Shown: positions 1 through 5,892, counted from the stretch's first letter. The stretch is DNA of 8,219 nt from Desulfohalobiaceae bacterium (GCA_021737115.1 JAIPER010000144.1:1-8219), one strand, 5' to 3'. The notes: a model not told the origin generated them from the sequence alone. Numbers and translations are program-made.

Positions 1-5
1 CCATA

Positions 6-32
6 GCTCAAGCGAGTCTGCGAGCGGGCGCG
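6..32 (+). repeat. Dispersed repeat, copy A (inverted relative to 2949-2975)
   Basis: The reverse complement of these 27 bases matches 2949-2975 at 26 of 27 positions; the single difference lies opposite 2961. Weaker similarity seems to continue for several tens of bases on one side (about 33-75 here against about 2915-2948), suggesting a longer diverged repeat. It lies in the 223-base space downstream of the MOSC gene, where no gene is seen. A 6-bp dyad TTGGTT-A-AACCAA is centred at 106 in the same space. The GC-rich, intergenic, inverted arrangement fits a dispersed intergenic repeat family better than transposon ends, because no transposase lies between the copies. Confidence 0.75.
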
Positions 33-223
33 AGGCATCTTGTTCTTGTAATGAATGTCCAATTTTGCTGACACCAATGCATAATGTTGATTATTTCAAT
101 TGGTTAAACCAACACAAATTCAGCATGTTACGAAGTCTGCAATATCGAAATTCGAATTTATCATAACCTGAAATTTGTCCAAAAAAATATCCAAACTTTG
201 AAGTACGGGAAAGAGCTCTGAAT

Positions 224-685
224 TTACGAAAATATCACCCGAATGCTGTCCCCGGCCTGGATCGTTCCGCCTTTCAAGACCCGAACAAAGATTCCCTCCC
301 GGGGCATGACGCAATCCCCGGCCTGCTTGTAGATAGCACAGCGGTCATGACAGATCTTACCGATCTGGGTCACCTCACAGACTGCGACCGGACCGATTTG
401 CAGTTGCGTCCCCAGGGGGAGGGAAGGCAGGTCCACACCCTGGGAGGTTATGTTCTCGGCAAAGTCCCCCGGCCCGACGTCGAGGCCGTTCTCCTGCATT
501 TTTCGTATACTTTCAATCCCTAAAAGACTGACCTGCCGATGCCATTTTCCGGCATGAGCGTCGGTTTTCAGCCCAAATTCAGGCAGGAGAAGCCCTTTTT
601 CAACACCGCTTTTCCGCTCTCCCTTGTTTTGACTGACACTGACTGCCAAAATTTTGCCCTCAAAGTTTATTTCCTGTAAACCCAT
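224..685 (-). CDS. MOSC domain-containing protein
   Basis: A 153-residue stand-alone MOSC domain. This beta-rich fold is shared with the C-terminus of molybdenum-cofactor sulfurase, and the family is thought to handle metal-sulfur or molybdopterin chemistry through a conserved cysteine. Visible signatures are DAHAG near residue 42, WHRQVSLL (48-55), PGDFAENIT (72-80), IGKICHDRCAIY (108-119) and GDCVMPREGIFVRVLKGG (123-140). Candidate active-site or metal-binding cysteines are C103, C112, C116 and C125. Length matches the single-domain bacterial subgroup often found near molybdopterin biosynthesis genes, but no moa/mog gene is visible here. The ATG is supported by an AGAGGA ribosome binding site (complement of 690-695) 4-5 bases upstream. 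There is no signal peptide or membrane segment, so it should be cytoplasmic. It diverges from the GGDEF-EAL gene. The family call is firm; the substrate is unknown. Confidence 0.9.
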   Translation of the reverse strand: MGLQEINFEGKILAVSVSQNKGERKSGVEKGLLLPEFGLKTDAHAGKWHRQVSLLGIESIRKMQENGLDVGPGDFAENITSQGVDLPSLPLGTQLQIGPVAVCEVTQIGKICHDRCAIYKQAGDCVMPREGIFVRVLKGGTIQAGDSIRVIFS

Positions 686-726
686 TTTTTCCTCTTTTCA
701 TTTATGACCTTCTCCAAAGCACGAAG

Positions 727-805
727 CCCTGATCAGCTTGACAGGCCCGAGAAAATCAGGGATTCTTTCCCGCAGCTTTCTTCGCTGAGGAGCTGCTTCT
801 TTTTT
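727..805 (+). promoter_or_regulatory. Candidate leader with two hairpins and a U-run (possible attenuator)
   Basis: Just upstream of the GGDEF-EAL start are two dyads. The first is CCCTGAT (727-733) with ATCAGGG (755-761). The second is GCAGCT (772-777) with AGCTGC (791-796), followed at once by TTCTTTTTT (797-805), which resembles an intrinsic terminator. CAGCT at 734-738, in the loop of the first hairpin, could instead pair with AGCTG at 791-795 and break the terminator stem, giving a possible switch. The U-run ends only 14 bases before the ATG at 820. I do not see the conserved core of the c-di-GMP-I riboswitch. No upstream promoter is firmly identified. The stems are seen directly; the regulatory role is inference. 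Confidence 0.35.
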
Positions 806-819
806 AACCGGGACTTCTT

Positions 820-2514
820 ATGCTTGAGACACGGTTTGGTTCTGCTCAACTGTACGAAACTATTTTTCACAACACCCGGGAAAGTATTCTGATAACCGAT
901 GGCCAGGGCAAGATCCTGCTGGCCAACAAGATCTTTCTGGCGCAACTGAAACTTCAGGAGCAGGAAGTTACCGGAAAGAAACTAAAAGAATTCGTCAGCC
1001 CGACTCACAAAATTCCAAGCTCCTTCGAACAGATCTGGGCAAGCCTTCGCTCAAAAAAATCCTGGCAGGGAGACCTCTGCATACGGGGAAAGGAAAACCT
1101 CTCCCCATTACACGTTTGCATCAAGCCTCTGGCCGCACCAGACCCGATTTCACGGACCCTGTACTTATTCTCCGCCCGGGACATCTCCCTGGCGACAGAC
1201 ACTGTGGACCGAAGCCTCGCCTATTTTGATCAGTTAACCGCTCTGCCGAATCGCTTTTTGTTTAAGAAAAAACTGGAACATGCCCTGGAACAGGGCAAGC
1301 GATTTCAATTCAACATCGGGCTGCTCTACATCAATCTCGACAACTTCAAATACATCAACAAGAGCTATGGATACCGGGCCGGAGACGAACTCCTGATGCA
1401 GGTCAGCCGACGTCTGGAAACATCCGCCCGGAAAGCCGATATCCTGGGTTATTTTGGGGGAGACGAGTTCGTGGTGGCCCTCGTCAACATCTCTCTTCCC
1501 AGGCTCGCGGCCACAATCGCCAACAGATTTCTGGTCAAAATATCCCTTCCTTTTCTGGTGCAACAGGAGAAATTCAATCTCGGAGCAAGCATCGGCATCA
1601 GTGTCTTCCCCTCCGATGGTTCCGACTATGAAACCCTGGTCAACAGCGCTGAAACCGCCATGCACAGCCTGAAGGATCAGCCTGAACCGGAAAACAGCTA
1701 CAGATTCTTTCAGCAGGAGATGAACTTCGATTCATCGATTCGACTCCGGCTGGAGTCTGATTTGCGAAAAGCCCTGGATAAAGAAGAATTTGAACTTTTC
1801 TTCCAACCCATCGTAAACCTCAAGTCGCAAAGAATCTCCGGCCTGGAAGCCTTGCTCCGCTGGAGACACCCGCAACGAGGGCTGGTGGCCCCTAATCAAT
1901 TTATCCCCATTGCCGAAGAACTGGGTCTGATCATCCCCATCGGGAAATGGGCCATGCAATCAGCCTGCAGACAAGCCTATGCCTGGCAGCTCATGGGCAT
2001 CGATCCCCTGGAAATCTCCGTAAACCTTTCCCAGATCCAATTCCGGGATAAGGATCTACTTGGAAAAATCAAGGCGATCATTACAGAGACCGGGATAGAC
2101 CCGTCCCTACTGCAGATTGAAATTACGGAATCAAGCATTTCTGAAGGTGTCCAGGCCGCCGTTGCTGTGCTTAACGGACTCAAAGACCTCGGCGTCAAAA
2201 TTGCCATCGATGATTTCGGAACCGGGACATCTTCGTTGGGCACCTTGAAAAACCTGCCCGTGGATACCCTGAAGCTCGATAAAAGCTTCATCCGATCCCT
2301 GCCGGAAAGCAGCAATGATCAGGCGATTGTCCAGGCAATCCTCTCTCTGGGCAAGATTATGGACCTGAAGGTCATCGCCGAAGGCATCGAGACGCGAGAA
2401 CAGCTTGAATTTCTTCAAGGCACAAAATGTGACGCCTATCAAGGATTCTACTTCAGCCACCCCCTGCCAGGCAAGGAAATTGCCGAACTCCTGCAAAACG
2501 AGATCTTGAAATAA
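820..2514 (+). CDS. PAS-GGDEF-EAL cyclic-di-GMP turnover protein
   Basis: A 564-residue cytoplasmic protein, with no membrane segment seen, in the order PAS (about 10-125), GGDEF (about 130-295), EAL (about 305-560). The EAL domain keeps the residues expected of an active c-di-GMP phosphodiesterase: EALLRW with E343, VNLS, EITES, DDFGTG from D464, LKLDKSF, AEGIET with E521, and YQGFYF with Q541. The cyclase domain keeps GGDEF (213-217) and a product-inhibition RxxD site (R204-D207). However, the first metal-ligand aspartate of DxD is N172, the GH of GHxxGD is GY, and the arginine two residues before GGDEF is Y211. The protein may therefore act mainly as a phosphodiesterase with a regulatory GGDEF domain. 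GGGA at 810-813 supports the ATG weakly. Its stop lies 2 bases from that of the convergent DsrE gene. The signal sensed by the PAS domain is unknown. Confidence 0.93.
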   Translation: MLETRFGSAQLYETIFHNTRESILITDGQGKILLANKIFLAQLKLQEQEVTGKKLKEFVSPTHKIPSSFEQIWASLRSKKSWQGDLCIRGKENLSPLHVCIKPLAAPDPISRTLYLFSARDISLATDTVDRSLAYFDQLTALPNRFLFKKKLEHALEQGKRFQFNIGLLYINLDNFKYINKSYGYRAGDELLMQVSRRLETSARKADILGYFGGDEFVVALVNISLPRLAATIANRFLVKISLPFLVQQEKFNLGASIGISVFPSDGSDYETLVNSAETAMHSLKDQPEPENSYRFFQQEMNFDSSIRLRLESDLRKALDKEEFELFFQPIVNLKSQRISGLEALLRWRHPQRGLVAPNQFIPIAEELGLIIPIGKWAMQSACRQAYAWQLMGIDPLEISVNLSQIQFRDKDLLGKIKAIITETGIDPSLLQIEITESSISEGVQAAVAVLNGLKDLGVKIAIDDFGTGTSSLGTLKNLPVDTLKLDKSFIRSLPESSNDQAIVQAILSLGKIMDLKVIAEGIETREQLEFLQGTKCDAYQGFYFSHPLPGKEIAELLQNEILK

Positions 2515-2516
2515 TC

Positions 2517-2849
2517 TCAAAAGACCATGGGAATATAGCCTTCCTTGATCAGGCCGGCGATGAGCGAGCCGACGTAATCGACCACCAGCCCCAGTTCTTC
2601 AATCCGCGCGGAATTTTCCTCCCTGTCGGAAATAAACTTGCAAAACACCGGTTTTTCAGTTTCTGCAATCTCCAGGGCCGCCTCCTTGACCTCTTCATTT
2701 TCCAGAACAAGCCTCTGGGCCGGACCGAAAAAAATGACCTTGACCTCTTCCATCCAGCCCCGATTGAGCGCATTTTTCGCCCACATCAGGCCGGTCAGGG
2801 CCTTTTCGCTGTCCCTGGTCGAGATGATGACCAGCACTTTGTCACTCAT
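2517..2849 (-). CDS. DsrE-like small sulfur-relay family protein
   Basis: A 110-residue protein with the compact alpha/beta layout of the DsrE/DsrF-like superfamily. It opens with a beta strand (DKVLVIISTRD), followed by a helix, a second strand (EVKVIFFGPAQRLV), and one cysteine, C70, in PVFCKFISDREE. In DsrE and TusD a cysteine carries persulfide sulfur; whether C70 corresponds to that active cysteine cannot be settled by eye. The partner subunits of the DsrEFH complex are absent here, so this is an orphan member rather than dsrE itself. The ATG has GGAG five bases upstream. The 3' end is convergent with the GGDEF-EAL gene with a 2-base gap, leaving no room for a dedicated terminator. The Rrf2 gene lies upstream on the same strand, 237 bases away, too far for confident co-transcription. 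Confidence 0.8.
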   Translation of the reverse strand: MSDKVLVIISTRDSEKALTGLMWAKNALNRGWMEEVKVIFFGPAQRLVLENEEVKEAALEIAETEKPVFCKFISDREENSARIEELGLVVDYVGSLIAGLIKEGYIPMVF

Positions 2850-2893
2850 GATTTCTCCATACCAGACATTTGTGGTGCTCTTCCGCTACTACT

Positions 2894-2916
2894 TTGCCAT
2901 AGTTCATCCATGGCAA
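2894..2916. repeat. 7-bp inverted repeat upstream of the DsrE-like gene
   Basis: TTGCCAT (2894-2900) and ATGGCAA (2910-2916) are perfect inverted arms around a 9-base spacer, 45 bases upstream of the DsrE-like start codon. The site could be an operator, for example for the neighbouring Rrf2 regulator, or a short RNA hairpin in the leader. It is short enough that chance cannot be excluded. Confidence 0.3.
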
Positions 2917-2948
2917 TTACGACAAGTTCACAGAAGAGCAGACTGTCC

Positions 2949-2975
2949 CGCGCCCGCTCGAAGACTCGCTTGAGC
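2949..2975 (-). repeat. Dispersed repeat, copy B
   Basis: This is the inverted partner of 6-32, with 26 of 27 positions identical. It sits in the 237-base space between the Rrf2-type and DsrE-like genes, where no gene is seen. The bases on either side (GAGTTCGCCGAG and similar) resemble the low-information intergenic repeat style common in large bacterial genomes. With copy A it brackets three genes in about 2.9 kb. Confidence 0.75.
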
Positions 2976-3019
2976 CACTGAGTTCGCCGAGAGATGCACA
3001 TTGGAAAGAGCTGTTTTCA

Positions 3020-3057
3020 TTTTTACCCGGTCGGGAGGAAGAACGCCCGGGTAAAAA
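3020..3057. repeat. 11-bp perfect inverted repeat downstream of the Rrf2 gene
   Basis: TTTTTACCCGG (3020-3030) and CCGGGTAAAAA (3047-3057) pair perfectly around a 16-base spacer, 29 bases past the Rrf2 stop codon. The U and A tracts pair with each other inside the stem, so neither strand has the free U-tail of a classic intrinsic terminator. It may protect or end the Rrf2 transcript or be a protein-binding dyad. Confidence 0.6.
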
Positions 3058-3086
3058 CCGCATTTGAGTCGTCTTATATTGTTTGT

Positions 3087-3482
3087 TTAAAGTTTATCCG
3101 CCAGAGAGACGGTATCGAGTTGTTCATACATGGACCTGTTCGTCTGAACCCAAACCTCCCGGGTCGGACATTCCTCGGACTTCTCACAGACCTCCGGGTT
3201 TTCTACGCAATCCGTGAGGTTGGAGGCGTTTTCCAGGATTCTGATAATCTGGGCGAAGGTGATTTCTCCAGGCGCCTTATTGAGGATATAACCGCCCTTG
3301 GGCCCGCGCATGCTCTTGATCAATCCCTCCCGCTTCAATGGGATGATGAGCTGCTCCAGGTACTTGATCGATATTTTCTCCCTGTCGGCAACATCACTCA
3401 AATGCACTGGGCCCTGCTCATAATGCCTGGCAAAATCAAGCATCATTCTTGTCCCATATCTGCTGCGTGTGGATAGTTTCAT
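3087..3482 (-). CDS. Rrf2 family Fe-S transcriptional regulator
   Basis: A 131-residue regulator of the IscR/NsrR/CymR superfamily. It begins with the family-typical MKLSTRSRYGTRMMLDFA, has a winged HTH (about 25-60, ISIKYLEQLI as recognition region), the wing motif RGPKGGY (59-65), a dimerisation helix, and three cysteines in C92-x6-C99-x5-C105. That triad is the usual [2Fe-2S] or [4Fe-4S] ligand set, so it probably senses iron-sulfur status, redox state or nitric oxide. The position of IscR's H107 is arginine (CPTREVW), so IscR-like histidine ligation is unlikely. The frame is open upstream to 3620, but the promoter at 3540-3568 lies inside that extension, so ATG 3482 is chosen. No Shine-Dalgarno is seen before it; the upstream bases are CCCTTTTTTT. 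The target is unknown; autoregulation or control of the DsrE-like gene is possible. Confidence 0.88.
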   Translation of the reverse strand: MKLSTRSRYGTRMMLDFARHYEQGPVHLSDVADREKISIKYLEQLIIPLKREGLIKSMRGPKGGYILNKAPGEITFAQIIRILENASNLTDCVENPEVCEKSEECPTREVWVQTNRSMYEQLDTVSLADKL

Positions 3483-3539
3483 AAAAAAAGGGTATGCTGA
3501 AAAATCTTGATTTTCTTGAACCACCTGCTTGACAGAAAC

Positions 3540-3568
3540 ATTATACCATAGCAATATACTAGTAGTAA
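3540..3568 (-). promoter_or_regulatory. Extended -10 promoter for the Rrf2 gene
   Basis: On the minus strand TGGTATAAT (complement of 3540-3548) is a perfect extended -10 element. A weak -35, TTACTA (complement of 3563-3568), lies 17 bases upstream. Transcription would begin near 3533, giving a leader of about 50 bases. An 8-bp palindrome TACTAGTA (3557-3564) sits in the spacer, overlapping the -35, and is a natural place for a repressor, perhaps Rrf2 itself. This promoter also argues against a translation start farther upstream. Confidence 0.65.
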
Positions 3569-3648
3569 TTCCAAAAACAGTCTCTGTCAACCTTATAAAA
3601 CCTGGGTTGTGTGGGGTCACAGTTGAAAATCAGATATCAGTGGTCAGA

Positions 3649-3677
3649 GGTCAGCTTTGCCTCTGGCAAAGCTGACC
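3649..3677. repeat. Perfect 13-bp hairpin with 3-base loop
   Basis: GGTCAGCTTTGCC (3649-3661) and GGCAAAGCTGACC (3665-3677) pair perfectly around TCT. The bases just before it (CAGATATCAGTGGTCAGAGG) resemble the GGTCAG-type low-complexity repeats of intergenic space. A run of eight T lies at 3694-3701, 16 bases after the stem, too far for a standard terminator. This and the next palindrome occupy most of the 303-base gene-free stretch 3483-3785, which also holds the Rrf2 promoter. Confidence 0.7.
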
Positions 3678-3717
3678 AGTAATATTTATATCGTTTTTTT
3701 TAAGCCGTAATCATTAT

Positions 3718-3771
3718 CCGGTTTTGGCCTTTTATTTAAGATATTTATCTAAAATAAAAGCCCAAAACCGG
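3718..3771. repeat. 54-bp imperfect palindrome just upstream of the kinase ribosome binding site
   Basis: Positions 3718-3744 fold back on 3745-3771 with 24 of 27 positions complementary. Mismatches are 3728/3761, 3738/3751 and the central 3744/3745. The outer arms are CCGGTTTTGG (3718-3727) and CCAAAACCGG (3762-3771), the middle is AT-rich, and AGATA (3739-3743) pairs with TATCT (3746-3750) at the tip. The structure ends 4 bases before the AGGAG ribosome binding site. As RNA it would be a very stable long hairpin next to the start of translation; as DNA it could be a cruciform or a large dyad operator. Confidence 0.8.
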
Positions 3772-3785
3772 ATACAGGAGTGAAT

Positions 3786-5606
3786 ATGTACGACAGCCAT
3801 TCTCTGTTTCAAGTCCTCGAGGCCATAGAGGACGGGATTTACATCATCAACCAGGAATACACCGTGGAATATATGAACAAAGCCATGGTCAAGCTTTTTG
3901 GAGAGGGTGTCGGCAGAAAATGTTACCGCCTCATTAACTGCAGCAACCGGACCTGCCCCTGGTGCCGGGCCTATGAAGCCTTCTCTGGAAAACAGGCCAG
4001 CATGGAAGTGGATGTGCCCACCGTGGGCAAGAGCTTCCAGGTGCTGAGCATGCCCCTGAAGAACAGCGACGGCACGGTCTCAAAACTGAGTGTTTACAAG
4101 GACATCAGTCTGAGAAAACAACAGGAAGCCAAGCTCAAGTCCACGGAGGCCGACTACAGAAGGCTCTTTGAAAATGTGGGCTGCGGTGTTTTCGTCAGCA
4201 GCAAGGAGGGAAAGTTCCTGGACGCCAATTCCGAATTGCTGCGGATGCTCGGCTATGAGAGCAAGGAGGAGTTCCTTGAAATTGATATCGGGCGGGACCT
4301 CTATTTGAGACCGAAAGACAGGAAGGCTTTCCAGGAGCGGATCGAGAGAGAAGGCAGAGTCGTGGATTACGAGGTCGATTTCAAGCGCAAGGACGGGACC
4401 GCGATCCCTGTCTTGCTGACCGGCAGCGTCAGGCATGACGCCTCCGGCAGGATCGCCGGATACGAAGGCATCAATGTGGACCAGTCTCAGAGGAAGGCCA
4501 TGGAAAACGAACTCAAGGAGGCCCACGATTTCCTGAACCGGGTCATTCAGAGCTCACCCAACGCGATCATGGCCGCTGATATGAAGGGCAACATCATCAT
4601 CTGGAACCACGCCGCCGAAGAGATCCTGGGATATACTTCCAGGGAGATCATCAACAAGATGCATATCACCGATCTCTACCCAGAAGGTTTGGCCTACAAG
4701 GTCATGAAGATGCTCAGGAGTGAACAATACGGGGGACAGGGCAGGCTGAACTCCTATCCCATTTTCTTTGTCCGCAAAGACTCCTCCCTGATCGAAGGCA
4801 ACCTCTCGGCGACCATCATCTATGACGCCGGCGGCAGAGAAGCTGCTTCCGTGGGAACTTTTGTCGATTTAGAGGAGCAACTGGCCATGGAGAGGAAGCT
4901 GCACCAGACCCAGCAGCAGCTGCTCAACTCGGAAAAACTGGCCGCCATGGGTCGGCTCACCTCCCAGATAGCCCATGAACTGAACAACCCTCTCTATGGG
5001 ATCATGAACGCCCTCGAACTGACCAAGACCGAGATCCCGCCGGAGAACAAAAGGAGAAGGATTCTGGACATGGCCCTTTCCGAGACGGAAAGACTGACCG
5101 AAATGCTGCGCAAGATGTTGACCTTCTCCAAGCCTGAACGGGCCGAAAAAGTCCCTTTGGATGTCAATGAAGTCCTGGACGAAATCCTGCTCCTGTACGG
5201 CAAGCAGCTCCGCGAAAACAGCATCAAACTGAACGCCTCCTTCGATGCCGAACCAGGGCTGGTCCTTGGCTCGAAGGAGCAGCTCAGGCAGGTCTTCTTG
5301 AACATGATCAACAATGCCCGGGACGCCATGCCTGAAGGGGGCAGCCTGGATGTCATGACCTCTGCCCGGGACGGCCGCCTGCTCATCACCATCGCCGACA
5401 CCGGCATCGGGGTCAGGAAAAAGGACATCGCCAAGATCTTCGACTCCTTTTACACCACCAAGGACAGCGTCAAAGGGGTGGGACTGGGCCTGTCCGTGTG
5501 CTACGGCTTCATCAAGGACCACGGCGGAAACATAGAATGCGAGAGCGAACCCGGCCATGGCGCCACCTTCACCATCTCCCTGCCTCTTTTTGAACATGAA
5601 AAATAA
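3786..5606 (+). CDS. PAS-PAS-PAS sensor histidine kinase (soluble)
   Basis: A 606-residue kinase with three PAS domains (about 5-108, 122-236, 244-362), a coiled-coil linker (about 362-390) rich in QQQL, a HisKA dimerisation domain and an HATPase domain. The phospho-acceptor is H397 in QIAHELNNPL. The ATP site shows the N-box NMINNARDAM (506-515), G1 DTGIGV from D538, an F-box FDSFYTTK, and G2 GVGLGL from G564. No membrane segment or signal peptide is visible, so it should sense a cytoplasmic cue. The first PAS carries four close cysteines, C46, C52, C57 and C60 (C-x5-C-x4-C-x2-C), a candidate metal, Fe-S or thiol redox sensor. The start is ATG 3786 with AGGAG at 3776-3780; an in-frame GTG at 3780 overlaps that site and is less likely. 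There is no receiver domain, and the HTH-receiver protein downstream is the likely phosphate acceptor. Confidence 0.93.
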   Translation: MYDSHSLFQVLEAIEDGIYIINQEYTVEYMNKAMVKLFGEGVGRKCYRLINCSNRTCPWCRAYEAFSGKQASMEVDVPTVGKSFQVLSMPLKNSDGTVSKLSVYKDISLRKQQEAKLKSTEADYRRLFENVGCGVFVSSKEGKFLDANSELLRMLGYESKEEFLEIDIGRDLYLRPKDRKAFQERIEREGRVVDYEVDFKRKDGTAIPVLLTGSVRHDASGRIAGYEGINVDQSQRKAMENELKEAHDFLNRVIQSSPNAIMAADMKGNIIIWNHAAEEILGYTSREIINKMHITDLYPEGLAYKVMKMLRSEQYGGQGRLNSYPIFFVRKDSSLIEGNLSATIIYDAGGREAASVGTFVDLEEQLAMERKLHQTQQQLLNSEKLAAMGRLTSQIAHELNNPLYGIMNALELTKTEIPPENKRRRILDMALSETERLTEMLRKMLTFSKPERAEKVPLDVNEVLDEILLLYGKQLRENSIKLNASFDAEPGLVLGSKEQLRQVFLNMINNARDAMPEGGSLDVMTSARDGRLLITIADTGIGVRKKDIAKIFDSFYTTKDSVKGVGLGLSVCYGFIKDHGGNIECESEPGHGATFTISLPLFEHEK

Positions 5607-5669
5607 ATTTTGAAAGAGATTTCGGCAGCTGCTGTGAAATACCGGCTACTATGACCGCCCCTCCCCCTG

Positions 5670-5693
5670 TCCTCTCCCTGGCCAGGGAGAGGA
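5670..5693. repeat. Perfect 24-bp palindrome, REP-like
   Basis: TCCTCTCCCTGG (5670-5681) is followed directly by its reverse complement CCAGGGAGAGGA (5682-5693). It lies 63 bases after the kinase stop codon. With the preceding CCGCCCCTCCCCCTG it matches the style of the widespread CCTCTCCC...GGGAGAGG intergenic repeats of bacterial genomes. A U-tail is missing, so it is not a textbook terminator, though such hairpins can stabilise 3' ends of messages. Confidence 0.75.
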
Positions 5694-5829
5694 ACTATAA
5701 AGCGCAATATTTCTTACCATTCGTAAATCTCAAAAATCTCAAAATACCAAAAATTTAGCATGCTTTTAATAAATTTTTATCATGAATTCAATATTGTTAT
5801 AAAAAATTTTGGTTTTACAAAATTTTTTC
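5694..5829 (+). promoter_or_regulatory. AT-rich control region upstream of the HTH-receiver gene
   Basis: This tract is far richer in A and T than the genes around it. It holds a perfect tandem pair of ATCTCAAAA (5727-5735 and 5736-5744), and two copies of the self-complementary AAAATTTT (5803-5810 and 5819-5826) spaced 16 bases centre to centre, the second ending 4 bases before the -35. Phased A-tracts suggest bent DNA or an UP element, and the direct repeat is a candidate binding site for the regulator encoded downstream. No gene is seen. The motifs are visible; their roles are inference. Confidence 0.4.
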
Positions 5830-5859
5830 TTGACAAATAAAATAAAACTAAAGTATAAA
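5830..5859 (+). promoter_or_regulatory. Sigma70-type promoter of the HTH-receiver gene
   Basis: TTGACA (5830-5835), an 18-base spacer and TATAAA (5854-5859) form a near-consensus housekeeping promoter. Transcription would start near 5866, about 10 bases before a strong AGAGGAGGA ribosome binding site at 5876-5884. The HTH-receiver gene can therefore be expressed independently of the kinase gene, and may carry metF transcription with it. Confidence 0.75.
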
Positions 5860-5892
5860 ATAACTAAAACAATACAGAGGAGGATTTCTCTT

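Noticed and set aside
686..819. c-di-GMP-I (GEMM) riboswitch before the GGDEF-EAL gene
   Set aside because: The conserved core is not recognisable; only generic hairpins and a U-run are seen.
6..2975. Composite transposon or insertion sequence between the inverted repeats
   Set aside because: No transposase, integrase or target-site duplication is visible, and the genes inside are ordinary metabolic and signalling genes.
3483..3620. Upstream extension of the Rrf2 frame to an ATG at 3620
   Set aside because: The extended -10 promoter lies within it, the extra 46 residues do not resemble Rrf2 proteins, and the family start MKLSTRSRYG begins at 3482.
3694..3701. T8 run as an intrinsic terminator with the hairpin at 3649-3677
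   Set aside because: Sixteen bases separate stem and T-run, and no plus-strand gene lies upstream to be terminated.
3780..3785. GTG at 3780 as the kinase start
   Set aside because: It overlaps the AGGAG ribosome binding site; ATG 3786 is at the right distance.
4869..5597. Long minus-strand frame (242 residues) opposite the kinase
   Set aside because: It is the complement of a well-conserved kinase catalytic region, has no recognisable fold and no ribosome binding site; the same applies to the frames opposite the other genes.
5809..5892. Upstream extension of the HTH-receiver frame
   Set aside because: It begins before the TTGACA-TATAAA promoter, encodes a lysine-rich low-complexity stretch, and the strong ribosome binding site points to 5893.
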